The position numbers and the translations under genes are program-made. DNA of 64,000 bases, taken from NCBI GenBank assembly GCA_022770365.1, contig JALEHU010000005.1, forward strand, positions 1 through 64,000. Direction: 5' to 3'. This DNA is from Blautia sp. (GTDB taxonomy: Bacteria; Bacillota; Clostridia; Lachnospirales; Lachnospiraceae). The notes under the pieces are model-generated. The model worked only from the letters and a program-made list of their open reading frames with translations. It was not told the origin of the DNA and ran no database searches. This document shows, piece by piece, positions 8,917-17,704 of the stretch. Within the stretch, counting starts at the first letter, position 1. Each line of letters begins with the position of its first letter.

Positions 8917-8984
8917 ATAGTTATCTTGTGTATATTACTTCCATAAAACAACAATAACTATAAATCATAATAATGGGGGTTTTT

Positions 8985-9830
8985 ATGAGTACAAACCGAT
9001 ATGATTTTGCACCCCTGGAAAACTCAGGGATCCGCAATGCAGCGAAATTGCTGTATGTAAGCTCTGCCAAATATGGCGGGGACTGGCACAGCACTCCACA
9101 CACTCACAGCTGTACAGAACTATTCTATGTCACCGGAGGCCAGGGACAGTTCCGTATTGAGAATCAGATCTATCCTGTGATCACCAATGATCTGGTGATT
9201 GTAAATCCTCACGTAGAGCATACTGAACTCAGTCTGAACACTGCCCCTCTGGAATACATTGTCCTTGGAATTGAAGGTCTGGAACTTTCCATAGCAGATG
9301 AATCAGACAACCAATTCTGTATTGTCAGCTTCAAAAACAAAAAAGAAACCCTTCTCTTTTATCTGCAGAATCTGCTGAGAGAAGTCACCGCCAAAACTCC
9401 GGGACATGAAATCGTCTGCCAGAATCTCATGGAAATTCTTGTCATCCATCTGACACGTCAGACGAATTATTCCGCCACACTTGCTCCTATCAAGAGCAAA
9501 GCCAGCCGCCTGAGCGTCTCTGTACACCGCTACATAGATGCTCACTATAAAGAAAATATCAATCTGGACACTCTGGCAGAAATCAACCACGTAAGCAAAT
9601 ATTACATGGTACATGCTTTTACAGAAGAATATGGCATCTCTCCCATCAACTATATGATTTCCTGCAGGATCGAGGAGGCACGGCAATTACTGAAAACAAC
9701 CGATTATTCCCAGGCTGTAATAAGCAGGATGCTGGGATTTTCTTCACCCAGTTACTTTTCTCAGGTTTTCCGCAGAACAGAGAAAAAAAGTCCTACCGAG
9801 TATCGCAAACGATCACAGCAGGATTCCTGA
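8985..9830 (+). CDS. AraC-family transcriptional regulator with cupin sensor domain
   Basis: 281 residues. The N-terminal half is a cupin-like ligand domain with HTHSCTELFYVTGGQG and NPHVEHTE. The C-terminal hundred residues form two helix-turn-helix motifs (INLDTLAEINHVSKYYMVHAF, then AVISRMLGFSSPSYFSQVFRR), the standard AraC/XylS DNA-binding unit. The ATG at 8985 follows GGGGGT by about 5 bases; the upstream in-frame ATG at 8973 is part of that ribosome site. It is divergent from the GH112 transport operon and is its probable activator, with the glycan or a derivative as effector (inference). A strong terminator follows. Confidence 0.9.
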   Translation: MSTNRYDFAPLENSGIRNAAKLLYVSSAKYGGDWHSTPHTHSCTELFYVTGGQGQFRIENQIYPVITNDLVIVNPHVEHTELSLNTAPLEYIVLGIEGLELSIADESDNQFCIVSFKNKKETLLFYLQNLLREVTAKTPGHEIVCQNLMEILVIHLTRQTNYSATLAPIKSKASRLSVSVHRYIDAHYKENINLDTLAEINHVSKYYMVHAFTEEYGISPINYMISCRIEEARQLLKTTDYSQAVISRMLGFSSPSYFSQVFRRTEKKSPTEYRKRSQQDS

Positions 9831-9837
9831 ATAAAAT

Positions 9838-9887
9838 AAAACTCTCCCGCATCAGATCATCAGATCCGTTCTGCGGGAGAGTTTTTA
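9838..9887. terminator. Bidirectional terminator between araC-type gene and barstar gene
   Basis: ACTCTCCCGCA (9841-9851) pairs with TGCGGGAGAGT (9872-9882), flanked by A-rich sequence on the left and TTTTTATT on the right. It serves the regulator gene on the plus strand and the barstar gene on the minus strand. Confidence 0.88.
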
Positions 9888-10157
9888 TTATTCAATGGAG
9901 ACTTCCAGATATTCACCGGCATCCGCTGCATCTGTCAGAACTTCCGCCATTCGTTCCAGCATTTCGATCATTTTGTCATCTTCCACACCGGAGAGGTTCA
10001 GAACAATTCTGGTATCATCACTCAACTCAGTGAGCACATCATACAGAGCAGATAAGCTCCTTTTATAACCATATGGCCAATCCAACTCTTCAGCCAGAAA
10101 TTCAAATACTTCTTCCGTTGTATCAAAATCACTTCCGTTAATAATAACTTCCTGCAT
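9888..10157 (-). CDS. Barstar-family ribonuclease inhibitor
   Basis: 89 residues, the same length as Bacillus barstar. The N-terminus VIINGSDF matches barstar's VINGEQI, and SLSALYDVLTEL aligns with the barnase-contact helix NLDALWDCLTGW; the Asp equivalent to barstar D39, its main contact with the RNase active site, is kept, while D35 is Ser and Y29 is Gly. Barstars bind and block barnase-type RNases in the cytoplasm. The start at 10157 has AAGGAGG 9 bases upstream. No active barnase gene adjoins it, but a barnase-fold lipoprotein lies about 2.3 kb to the right on the same strand. It may be an immunity protein whose toxin has decayed, or an orphan inhibitor. Confidence 0.85.
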   Translation of the reverse strand: MQEVIINGSDFDTTEEVFEFLAEELDWPYGYKRSLSALYDVLTELSDDTRIVLNLSGVEDDKMIEMLERMAEVLTDAADAGEYLEVSIE

Positions 10158-10232
10158 ACTTTTTTCCTCCTTCCGAATAATTTGTTAATTGCAGGATATC
10201 TTATCAATATAATATGAGAGGAGCCAGATTAT

Positions 10233-11222
10233 ATGAAAATTCTATTTTATGGTGCCAAAAATTATGACGAACAGTTTTTCCTGAAACTTCTTCCCGAATA
10301 TCCCGGGATCACCTTTCAATTTATTGAGGCAAATCTATGCCCGGAAACTGCTTCTCTGTCTTTGGGATATGACGGCATATGTGCATTTGTTAATGCAGAT
10401 CTCGGGACAAAAGTGATCGAAGTTCTGTCTGTGAACAGCGTAAAACTGATTCTTATGCGCTGTGCCGGATATAACAATGTTGACCTTACTGCCGCACGCA
10501 GGCACAACATCAAAGTCCTCAGAGTTCCGGGCTATTCTCCGGAAGCTGTGGCAGAGCACGCCATGGCTCTTGCGCTGACTGCCAATCGTCACACACACAA
10601 GGCTTATATCAAATGCAGGGAAAACAACTTCGCCCTGAACGGGCTGATGGGTGTAAACTTCTATCAAAAAACCGCCGGAATTATCGGTACCGGAAAAATA
10701 GGTCTGGCGATGGCACGCATCTGCAGAGGATTCGGGATGAATGTCATCGCATACGATCTTTATCCCAATAAGGGACTTGATTTTCTGACCTATGTTTCTC
10801 TGGATGAACTGCTCGCTGACAGCGATCTGATCAGTCTTCACTGCCCTCTGACAGAACAGACTCACCACATTATCCGTCAGGAAACCATTGATAAAATGAA
10901 AGACGGAGTCATTCTAGTAAACACTTCCAGAGGCGGACTTATCAAAACAGGTGATCTGATCAACGGAATCAGAGATCACAAATTTTTTGCAGTAGGACTT
11001 GATGTATACGAAGAAGAAACAGACTTTGTTTATGAAGATATGTCTGAGCGTATTCTTCAAAGCTCCACGATCCAGCGTCTCCTCTCATTCCCCAATGTGA
11101 CAATGACTTCCCATCAGGGCTTTTTTACAGAAGAGGCACTCACCAACATTGCTGAGACTACCATTCAGAATGCGCAGGCATTCATGAATGGTGAAGAGCT
11201 GAAAAACGAAGTTACTTCATAA
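10233..11222 (+). CDS. D-lactate dehydrogenase-like D-2-hydroxyacid dehydrogenase
   Basis: 329 residues, typical for the LdhA branch of the NAD-dependent D-2-hydroxyacid dehydrogenases. An N-terminal substrate domain includes LILMRCAGYNNVDL. The Rossmann domain carries GIIGTGKIGLAMA at about residue 150, then LHCPLTEQTHHII and NTSRGGLI with the catalytic Arg region, VGLDVYEEE with the catalytic Glu, and TSHQGFF with the catalytic His. The reaction is expected to be reversible pyruvate to D-lactate. It is a single gene, divergent from barstar and converging on the MFS gene. A TATAAT-like element at 10208-10213 lies too close to the ribosome site to be a convincing -10 box. Confidence 0.88.
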   Translation: MKILFYGAKNYDEQFFLKLLPEYPGITFQFIEANLCPETASLSLGYDGICAFVNADLGTKVIEVLSVNSVKLILMRCAGYNNVDLTAARRHNIKVLRVPGYSPEAVAEHAMALALTANRHTHKAYIKCRENNFALNGLMGVNFYQKTAGIIGTGKIGLAMARICRGFGMNVIAYDLYPNKGLDFLTYVSLDELLADSDLISLHCPLTEQTHHIIRQETIDKMKDGVILVNTSRGGLIKTGDLINGIRDHKFFAVGLDVYEEETDFVYEDMSERILQSSTIQRLLSFPNVTMTSHQGFFTEEALTNIAETTIQNAQAFMNGEELKNEVTS

Positions 11223-11283
11223 TGCTTCACACACTCACATAATGCTCTGCATTCCAGGCCAGAAACAATGGTTTCCCTGAACG

Positions 11284-12459
11284 CTACTGATTTTGTTTTT
11301 TCAAAGTATTTACACCAATGATCAGGATCACCGGAAAGATAATCGCCGCCAGAAGGCCGGTCTTCAGATTACCATTGAAAATACCGGAGATACAGCCCAC
11401 CACAGAAGGTCCTCCCGAACACCCGATATCTCCTGCCAGTGCAAGCAGGGCAAACATAGCTGTACCTCCCTGAGGGCAGTATTCTGCAGCCAGACTGAAC
11501 ACTCCTGGCCACATAATACCAACAGAAAGTCCGCAGATACCGCATCCCACAAGAGAAAGCACCGGATCTGGTGATAAAACAGCGATGAGATAACTCAGGA
11601 CACAAAGAATACTGCTGATCGATATAAACTTTTTCAGAGGAATCCTGTCTCCTTTAATTCCATAAAAGGTTCTGGACGCACCCATAAGTACTGCAAACAT
11701 ACACGGGCCCAGAAGATCCCCCATCGTCTTTGATACCCGAAGACCGCTTTCCGCAAAATAGGATGCCCACTGGCTCATAGCCTGCTCTGATGCCCCAGAA
11801 CAGATCATCAGCACAAAAAAGCACCAGAATAATTTCATAGAAAACAGTTTCCTGGCGGGAATTGCTTTACCCTCTTCCACTAACACTTTGATTGGAGCAC
11901 CCGCATATATGAAAATATTGACAATCGGCACCAGAGCCCATAACACTGTCAGAATTCTCCAGTTCCCGATTCCCACCACGCGAAAAAAAACAGTGGAAAG
12001 TACCACTACCAGTACATGGCCCCAGCAGTAAAATGCGTGGAGCAGACTCATGGCAGCCGACTTCTCATCCATAGGAAGCGCCTGTACAATAGGGCTGACA
12101 AGTACTTCTATTAAGCCTCCTCCAATAGCATAGATCGTGATGGCAGTCAGGAGACCCGCATATGCATTACCCATTACAGACGGCAGGAATCCCATTCCGA
12201 TCAGGCCTGCCGCCGCAAAGACATGGGCTGCAATAATTGATTTTTTATATCCGATTTTTTCTACATATTTTGCCGCCAGAATATCTACCACCATCTGAGC
12301 CGCAAAATTATAGGTTACCAGAAATCCAATCTCTGCCACCGAAATACTGAATTCCTTCTGAAATGTAACAAACAGAAGCGGTGCAAAATTATTGACAATT
12401 GCCTGGGTTATGTATCCCAGATAGCTGGCATACAGCGTTCTTTTATATTTTCTTTCCAT
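11284..12459 (-). CDS. Major facilitator superfamily transporter
   Basis: 391 residues with about twelve hydrophobic segments. The N-terminus MERKYKRTLYASYLGYITQA runs into helix 1, and the interdomain loop region contains FYGIKGDRIPLKKF, resembling the MFS loop motif. The fold fits FucP/YfkF-like MFS proteins, but no substrate can be read from the sequence. It is the last gene after nfo and the barnase-like lipoprotein gene, 28 bases downstream of the latter, so cotranscription is likely. No obvious terminator separates it from the converging D-lactate dehydrogenase-like gene. Confidence 0.85.
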   Translation of the reverse strand: MERKYKRTLYASYLGYITQAIVNNFAPLLFVTFQKEFSISVAEIGFLVTYNFAAQMVVDILAAKYVEKIGYKKSIIAAHVFAAAGLIGMGFLPSVMGNAYAGLLTAITIYAIGGGLIEVLVSPIVQALPMDEKSAAMSLLHAFYCWGHVLVVVLSTVFFRVVGIGNWRILTVLWALVPIVNIFIYAGAPIKVLVEEGKAIPARKLFSMKLFWCFFVLMICSGASEQAMSQWASYFAESGLRVSKTMGDLLGPCMFAVLMGASRTFYGIKGDRIPLKKFISISSILCVLSYLIAVLSPDPVLSLVGCGICGLSVGIMWPGVFSLAAEYCPQGGTAMFALLALAGDIGCSGGPSVVGCISGIFNGNLKTGLLAAIIFPVILIIGVNTLKKQNQ

Positions 12460-12487
12460 CTCTTCATCCTTCGTAAAATACAGTTTT

Positions 12488-13207
12488 TTAATATAATTGT
12501 TCGAACGTTTCGTAATTATCTTCCGAATAGAAAATCAGTCCGTCATTGGAAAAGACAATTCTCTTGCTGCCCCGCGCTCCGCCTTCATAGTCAATGTCAC
12601 ATTCCTGATACGTTCTTCCATCTTCTTCCGGAAGCATCTTGTTTTCATTCTTAAATTCATCGCCGCCGATACTCTTGCCAGGAGCTACTTCATCCAGATT
12701 ATCTTCGCTGCTCACCCAGCCAAGTTTCTCTGCTTCTTCCTCTGTAATATAGTTGGAAGGCAGTTTCCCATATGTGTGAATATAAACAGCCACATCAATC
12801 TTGCCGGTATAGGTTCCGTCTTCTTTTATCTTCTCATAAACGGACGTACCATCTGTTCCGGTTTTGTCACCGTCATCTTCTTCTATATCATCAGGTATGA
12901 GTTCATCTTCTGGCTGTTCCAGATCGGATTCATCAAGTGGTCTCATCTCATCATCTTCAGAAAATATTTCCCCTTCCGGATCCTCCATCATAGCAAGTTC
13001 GTCACCTTCCAGAGGTGTCAGTTCTTCACTCATGATCTCGTCAATTTCTTCCTGAGTCACAGATTCCTCCACATCATCCATTGTGCTGTCGGCATCCTCT
13101 TTTTTGCTGTCAGAACTGCTTCCGCAGCCACCATATGCAAGTACAAATATCAGAAGTGCCGGAAACAGCAGCCATTTTAATATTTTCATTCTATTCATTT
13201 TTTTCAT
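12488..13207 (-). CDS. Lipoprotein with a barnase-type ribonuclease fold and substituted active site
   Basis: 239 residues. A signal segment ends at AYGGC (Cys28), a loose lipobox; residues about 35-115 are a very acidic linker; the last 100 residues align with barnase. Shared blocks include YGKLPSNYIT, KLGWVSSEDNLDEVAPGKSI, GGDEF, GRTYQECDIDY and RGSKRI. Compared with remembered barnase numbering, E73, R83 and R87 are kept (Glu202, Arg212, Arg216), but K27 is Glu156, the guanine-loop R59 and E60 are Glu188 and Asn189, and the general acid H102 is Asn231 (codon AAT). It is thus probably not an active guanyl RNase, though it keeps the fold. The ATG abuts the nfo stop with AGGAG upstream, implying coupled translation. 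The product should sit on the outer face of the membrane. Confidence 0.82.
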   Translation of the reverse strand: MKKMNRMKILKWLLFPALLIFVLAYGGCGSSSDSKKEDADSTMDDVEESVTQEEIDEIMSEELTPLEGDELAMMEDPEGEIFSEDDEMRPLDESDLEQPEDELIPDDIEEDDGDKTGTDGTSVYEKIKEDGTYTGKIDVAVYIHTYGKLPSNYITEEEAEKLGWVSSEDNLDEVAPGKSIGGDEFKNENKMLPEEDGRTYQECDIDYEGGARGSKRIVFSNDGLIFYSEDNYETFEQLY

Positions 13208-14047
13208 TCAATCTTCTCCTGTATATGCTTTTCTGAGGGCAGCAATTTCCCTTGTCCAGCCTTCATCATCGTTGGGCGTTTCCAGAATAAACGGAATTCC
13301 CGAAAGTGCCGGATGACAGATTACACGTACCAGTGCTTCCATTCCGATCTGTCCCTCTCCGATTTTTGCATGACGGTCTTTATGACTGCCAAGGCCGTTC
13401 AGACTGTCGTTGAGATGAACCGCTTTCAGATTGGAAAGCCCGATAATACGGTCAAAAGTGCCCAAAACTCCGTCCAGGTCGTTCACGATATCGTATCCGC
13501 CGTCCCAGACATGGCAGGTGTCAAGGCAGACGCCAATCTTTTCTTTCTTCTCCACAAGATCCATGATCCCGCGGAGTTCTTCAAAAGTACCTCCGACTTC
13601 GGAACCTTTTCCAGCCATGGTTTCCAGAAGAACCGTGGTAGTCTGTCCATCTGTAAGAACATCATTCAGTATTTCCGCAATTCTGCAGATTCCCGCTTCT
13701 GTTCCCTGTCCCACATGACTGCCGGGATGAAAATTGTAATAATTTCCGGGTGTCATCTCCAAACGCTGAAGATCGTCTGCCATTGTCTCCCGCGCAAAAT
13801 CACGAAGATTCTCTTTGGCAGCACATGCATTCAGGGTATACGGTGCATGTGCAACAATTTTGCCAAAATGATTTTCTTCTGAAAGCGCACGGTAAATCTC
13901 CACATCTTTCGGGTCAATGGCTTTGGCCTTGCCGCCGCGGGGATTGCGGGTGAAAAAAGCAAAGGTATTTCCGCCATTCTGAATCATCTGACGTGCCATA
14001 GCCGCATAGCCTTTGGAAGATGTGGTGTGATTGCCTATATATAACAT
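13208..14047 (-). CDS. nfo: Endonuclease IV (AP endonuclease)
   Basis: 279 residues, usual length. It cleaves DNA at abasic sites and removes 3' blocking groups in base excision repair, using three metal ions in a TIM barrel. Visible metal-site motifs are [65 protein letters not shown] and GEGQIG near the C-terminus, followed by ILETPND. First gene of the group nfo - barnase-like lipoprotein - MFS. A TATAAT at 14147-14152 on the minus strand could be its -10 box, but no good -35 box precedes it. Confidence 0.95.
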   Translation of the reverse strand: MLYIGNHTTSSKGYAAMARQMIQNGGNTFAFFTRNPRGGKAKAIDPKDVEIYRALSEENHFGKIVAHAPYTLNACAAKENLRDFARETMADDLQRLEMTPGNYYNFHPGSHVGQGTEAGICRIAEILNDVLTDGQTTTVLLETMAGKGSEVGGTFEELRGIMDLVEKKEKIGVCLDTCHVWDGGYDIVNDLDGVLGTFDRIIGLSNLKAVHLNDSLNGLGSHKDRHAKIGEGQIGMEALVRVICHPALSGIPFILETPNDDEGWTREIAALRKAYTGED

Positions 14048-14252
14048 AAATCTTTCCTCTTCTCTAAAGTAAAATGAATCTACTCCTTATTATCACAGGC
14101 TAATATGCTGTGTAAAAATAAGGTGTATGTGAATAAAACCGTTTTTATTATAGCAAAAAACAACGGTGATGAAAAGAGCTTGCAATTAACAAAAAAATTA
14201 CAAAAAGCTGCCATAACTCCTCCGATTCCCATCTCCTCCAAAGAGAAAGTTA

Positions 14253-14281
14253 TTGACGAATATACAAATACTTCCTATACT
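14253..14281 (+). promoter_or_regulatory. Promoter of the CapA-family gene
   Basis: TTGACG at 14253-14258 and TATACT at 14276-14281, spacer exactly 17 bases, 44 bases before the ATG at 14325. The rest of the nfo-CapA gap (14048-14252) is A/T-rich with nothing else recognised. Confidence 0.75.
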
Positions 14282-14324
14282 GAATTTAAGAAAAATAACC
14301 AATAACTACCCGAAGGAGAAATGT

Positions 14325-15677
14325 ATGGAAAATACCCCTGATAAAAGAAAATATCCGGTAAATTCAGCCCGCAGTAAAGGGAAATCCAATGCTTCCCGCA
14401 GCAGACAAAACGCCAGACGAAAAAAGATTTACCGCAAATCTGTATATTACCGAAAAAGACAGCTGAAAATCCGAATGCTAACGGGAGCTGCCGCTGTTCT
14501 GTTTTTGTTTCTTTTCGTTCTTACTATCAGAAGCTGTACCGGATGTAGTGACAGAAAAGCCGTATCCGCCTCCGCTGATAACCGGGCTTCTGCATCTTCC
14601 AATGAGAAAGATGCCGGAACATCATTGAAAAATCAGGATACGGAAACCAATGATTCTGGAGAAGTTTTAAATACAGACAACGATTCCGATCAAGTTTCAG
14701 ATGAAAACTCTGATCCAGTAAAAGCTTCCGGCGAAGAAACGGATGCCTCTCTTCAGTCCGAACCGGTATCTCTTACTGTCAGTGTCGTAGGTGACTGCAC
14801 TCTAGGCACCGATGAATATTTTGACTATGATACCAGTCTCAACGCCTATTACTACAGCTACGGCAAAGAGTATTTCATGCAGAATGTGAAGAGTATCTTC
14901 AACGCGGATGATCTGACCATAGCCAATTTTGAAGGAACTCTCACGGATTCGGAAAACCGGGAAGACAAGCAGTTTGCTTTCAAAGCACCTGCAGAGTTTG
15001 CCGGAATCCTTTCAAGCGGTTCCATCGAAGCAGTAACTACTGCAAATAATCACAGCCATGATTACGGAGAACAGAGCTTCACTGACACAATGACGGCACT
15101 GGAAGCCGAAAACATCGTACACTTTGGTTATGATGAAACTGCAGTCATGGATATTAAAGGTATCAAAGTCGGCCTTGTTGGAATCTATGAGCTGAATGAT
15201 CACCTTGGGCGCACAGAACAGCTGAAAGCCAATATCGCCAAAGTAAAAGCGGACGGTGCACAGCTTGTCATCGTGATCTTCCACTGGGGAAATGAAAAAG
15301 AGGAAGTACCGGACACAAACCAGATGACGCTTGGACGCATGGCAATTGATGAAGGCGCAGACCTGGTATGCGGACATCATCCGCATGTACTCCAGGGAAT
15401 CGAAACATACAAAGGGAAGAAGATCGTTTACAGTCTCGGAAACTTCTGCTTCGGCGGCAATTCCTATCCCAGCGATATGGACAGTATGATTTTCCAGCAG
15501 ACATTTACCATTGATCAAAACGGTGTAAAAGCAGATGATGTTACTAATATTATTCCTGTTTCCATCTCATCTGATTATGGCTGCAATAATTACCAGCCCA
15601 CACCTGCCCAGGGTGATGAAGCCACCAGGATCCTGAATAAGATCGAAGAGCGGAGTTCCTGGATTCCGGCTCCATAA
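14325..15677 (+). CDS. CapA-family (poly-gamma-glutamate synthesis type) membrane-anchored protein
   Basis: 450 residues. A Lys/Arg-rich cytoplasmic start is followed by one transmembrane helix (MLTGAAAVLFLFLFVLTI), a Ser/Asp/Glu-rich linker, and then the CapA domain with a metallophosphatase-like fold: SVVGDCTLG, IANFEGTLTDS, TTANNHSHDYG, VIFHWGNEKEE, CGHHPHVLQG and YSLGNFCFGG carry the likely metal ligands. Family members act in poly-gamma-glutamate capsule formation or as phosphatases on cell-surface substrates; with no capsule genes nearby the role here is open. The ATG at 14325 has AAGGAG 6 bases upstream; the longer in-frame start at 14253 lies inside the promoter. Confidence 0.88.
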   Translation: MENTPDKRKYPVNSARSKGKSNASRSRQNARRKKIYRKSVYYRKRQLKIRMLTGAAAVLFLFLFVLTIRSCTGCSDRKAVSASADNRASASSNEKDAGTSLKNQDTETNDSGEVLNTDNDSDQVSDENSDPVKASGEETDASLQSEPVSLTVSVVGDCTLGTDEYFDYDTSLNAYYYSYGKEYFMQNVKSIFNADDLTIANFEGTLTDSENREDKQFAFKAPAEFAGILSSGSIEAVTTANNHSHDYGEQSFTDTMTALEAENIVHFGYDETAVMDIKGIKVGLVGIYELNDHLGRTEQLKANIAKVKADGAQLVIVIFHWGNEKEEVPDTNQMTLGRMAIDEGADLVCGHHPHVLQGIETYKGKKIVYSLGNFCFGGNSYPSDMDSMIFQQTFTIDQNGVKADDVTNIIPVSISSDYGCNNYQPTPAQGDEATRILNKIEERSSWIPAP

Positions 15678-15757
15678 GTATTATATCAGTTCGTTTGAAC
15701 CACACCGGGCAAACAGAACAATTCCTCTGGTTTGTATAAAAACAATTCTTATAAAAC

Positions 15758-15824
15758 AAAAAGACAGGTGATCATACAGAGGTTATTTCAAAATAATAAT
15801 TCTGAATGATCAGCCTGTCTTTTT
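15758..15824. terminator. Bidirectional terminator between CapA-family gene and queA
   Basis: AAAAAGACAGG (15758-15768) pairs with CCTGTCTTTTT (15814-15824); just inside, TGATCA at 15769-15774 pairs with TGATCA at 15807-15812 with one bulged G. T-rich tails lie on both strands. Confidence 0.82.
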
Positions 15825-15862
15825 ATTCATTTTTACAACTATACAAAAGTAAGAAAACGGTG

Positions 15863-16888
15863 CTAAACGATAAGCATGGCATCCCCAAATGAGAAAAACC
15901 GATACCGTTTTTTAACAGCTTCCTCATATGCCCTCATGATATTTTCTTTTCCTGCCAGCGCTGATACCAGCATGAGAAGCGTAGATTCCGGCAGATGGAA
16001 ATTTGTGATCAGTCCGTCGATCATTTTAAAATGATAGCCCGGATAGATAAAAATCTCTGTCCATCCGCTTCCTGCCCTGAGGATTCCATCCTCTCCTGTG
16101 GCAGATTCCAGGGTTCTGCAGCTGGTAGTTCCCACAGAAATCACCCGTCCTCCATTCTTCTTTGTATCATTAATCATCTTCGCCTGATTTTCTTCCACCA
16201 TATAGAATTCCGAATGCATATGATGGCTTTCCACATCATCAACCTTTACCGGCCGGAAGGTTCCAAGGCCTACATGTAGAGTTACATGAGCGATATTTAC
16301 GCCCTTCGCTTCTACCTGGGCCAGCAGTTCCTTTGTGAAATGAAGTCCTGCAGTGGGTGCCGCAGCCGATCCTTCATTTTTGGCATAAACAGTCTGATAG
16401 CGACTCTTATCCTTCAGCTTATGAGTAATATACGGAGGAAGCGGCATTTCCCCCAATCGATCCAGAATTTCCTCAAAAATTCCTTCATAATGGAATTGAA
16501 TCAATCTGTTTCCTTCTTCCACTACATCTATTATTTCACCTTTTAAGATACCATCACCAAAAGTGATCTTCGCACCCGGACGTGCTTTTTTGCCCGGTTT
16601 TACCAGACATTCCCAGATGTCATTCTCTTTTCTCTTCAGCAGAAGGATCTCTATGACAGCTCCTGTATCCTCTTTATGCCCGTAAAGGCGGGCGGGAATG
16701 ACCTTTGTGTCATTGATCACAAGGCAGTCTCCCGGATTGAGATATTCCAGGATATCTTTAAAATGACGATGTTCCAGACTGCCGTCTTTCAGAGAAAGAT
16801 GCATCAGTCTGGAAGCGCTTCTGTCCTCCAGAGGATCCTGTGCGATCAGCTCCTGAGGAAGATCATAATAAAAATCTGTCGTTTTCAT
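15863..16888 (-). CDS. queA: tRNA preQ1(34) S-adenosylmethionine ribosyltransferase-isomerase
   Basis: 341 residues, normal length. It transfers and rearranges the ribose of S-adenosylmethionine onto preQ1 in tRNA, giving epoxyqueuosine. The N-terminus [12 protein letters not shown] and the blocks [49 protein letters not shown] and [15 protein letters not shown] are family signatures. The start has GGAGGAG about 8 bases upstream. It follows trmD after about 50 bases and is probably read with that operon, occupying the place where rplS is often found. The terminator at 15758-15824 ends the unit. Confidence 0.96.
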   Translation of the reverse strand: MKTTDFYYDLPQELIAQDPLEDRSASRLMHLSLKDGSLEHRHFKDILEYLNPGDCLVINDTKVIPARLYGHKEDTGAVIEILLLKRKENDIWECLVKPGKKARPGAKITFGDGILKGEIIDVVEEGNRLIQFHYEGIFEEILDRLGEMPLPPYITHKLKDKSRYQTVYAKNEGSAAAPTAGLHFTKELLAQVEAKGVNIAHVTLHVGLGTFRPVKVDDVESHHMHSEFYMVEENQAKMINDTKKNGGRVISVGTTSCRTLESATGEDGILRAGSGWTEIFIYPGYHFKMIDGLITNFHLPESTLLMLVSALAGKENIMRAYEEAVKKRYRFFSFGDAMLIV

Positions 16889-16936
16889 AATAAAACTCCT
16901 CCACGACGGAGCTGATTCCAGCTCCCTGTCCGTATT

Positions 16937-17704
16937 CTACGATTCACTGTCTTTCCGGTCAGCTTCCGATTTCCACTGTTTCTTCCACTGACGCACCTCA
17001 TTCCATTCTTTGTTGGTCAGATCCGCATTTTTCAGAAGATCCGGCCTCCATCTGGCAGTGCGGAGAATGGATTGCTCTCTTCTCCATTTTTCTATATTTG
17101 CATGATGACCGGAAAGAAGCACATCGGGCACTTTTTTGCCGTGCCATTCCTCCGGTCTGCTGTACTGCGGATATTCCAGCAGATTTCCCGCAAAGGATTC
17201 GGTTTCTCCTGATTCCTGATTGTTCAGAACTCCCGGAACCATACGGGAAATGGAATCCATCATCACCATTGCCGGAAGCTCTCCTCCAGTCAGCACATAA
17301 TCACCGATGGAGACATAATCTGTTACAATCTCCTCCAGAACCCTCTCATCGATTCCTTCGTAATGACCGCAGAGAAATACAAGATCCTCTTCCTGCGCCA
17401 TCTCCCGTGCCATTGACTGGTTAAACACCTTTCCCTGGGGAGTAAGAAAAACAACGCGCGGCTTTTTTCCGATTCTCTGCGCGATTGATTCGTACGCCAG
17501 ATAGACCGGTTCGGCCTGCATGAGCATTCCGGCTCCTCCCCCATATGGATAATCATCCACTTTCTGGTGCTTATTAAACGCGTAATCCCTGATATTCACA
17601 GCTTCTATAGAAAGCAGTCCCCTGGCTATGGCGCGTCCCGTGATACTGGTGTTCATTCCCTGGAGAATCATTTCCGGAAATAAAGTCAATACATGAAAAT
17701 TCAT
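16937..17704 (-). CDS. trmD: tRNA (guanosine(37)-N1)-methyltransferase
   Basis: 255 residues. A SPOUT-class methyltransferase that methylates G37 next to the anticodon and prevents frameshifting. Visible motifs are FHVLTLFPEM at the start, YPYGGGAGMLMQAEP, FLCGHYEGIDERV and the knot region SIGDYVLTGGELPAM, followed by PDVLLSGHHANIEKWRR near the C-terminus. It starts directly after the rimM stop with no spacing, so the two are coupled. The order rimM-trmD is conserved in bacteria. Confidence 0.97.
   Translation of the reverse strand: MNFHVLTLFPEMILQGMNTSITGRAIARGLLSIEAVNIRDYAFNKHQKVDDYPYGGGAGMLMQAEPVYLAYESIAQRIGKKPRVVFLTPQGKVFNQSMAREMAQEEDLVFLCGHYEGIDERVLEEIVTDYVSIGDYVLTGGELPAMVMMDSISRMVPGVLNNQESGETESFAGNLLEYPQYSRPEEWHGKKVPDVLLSGHHANIEKWRREQSILRTARWRPDLLKNADLTNKEWNEVRQWKKQWKSEADRKDSES

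Noticed and set aside
10182-10213. Promoter for the D-lactate dehydrogenase-like gene
   Set aside because: The TATAAT would place the start point inside the ribosome site and no -35 box sits at the right distance.
14105-14305. 66-codon open frame between nfo and the CapA gene
   Set aside because: No ribosome site, covers the CapA promoter, Lys/Thr-rich low-information translation.
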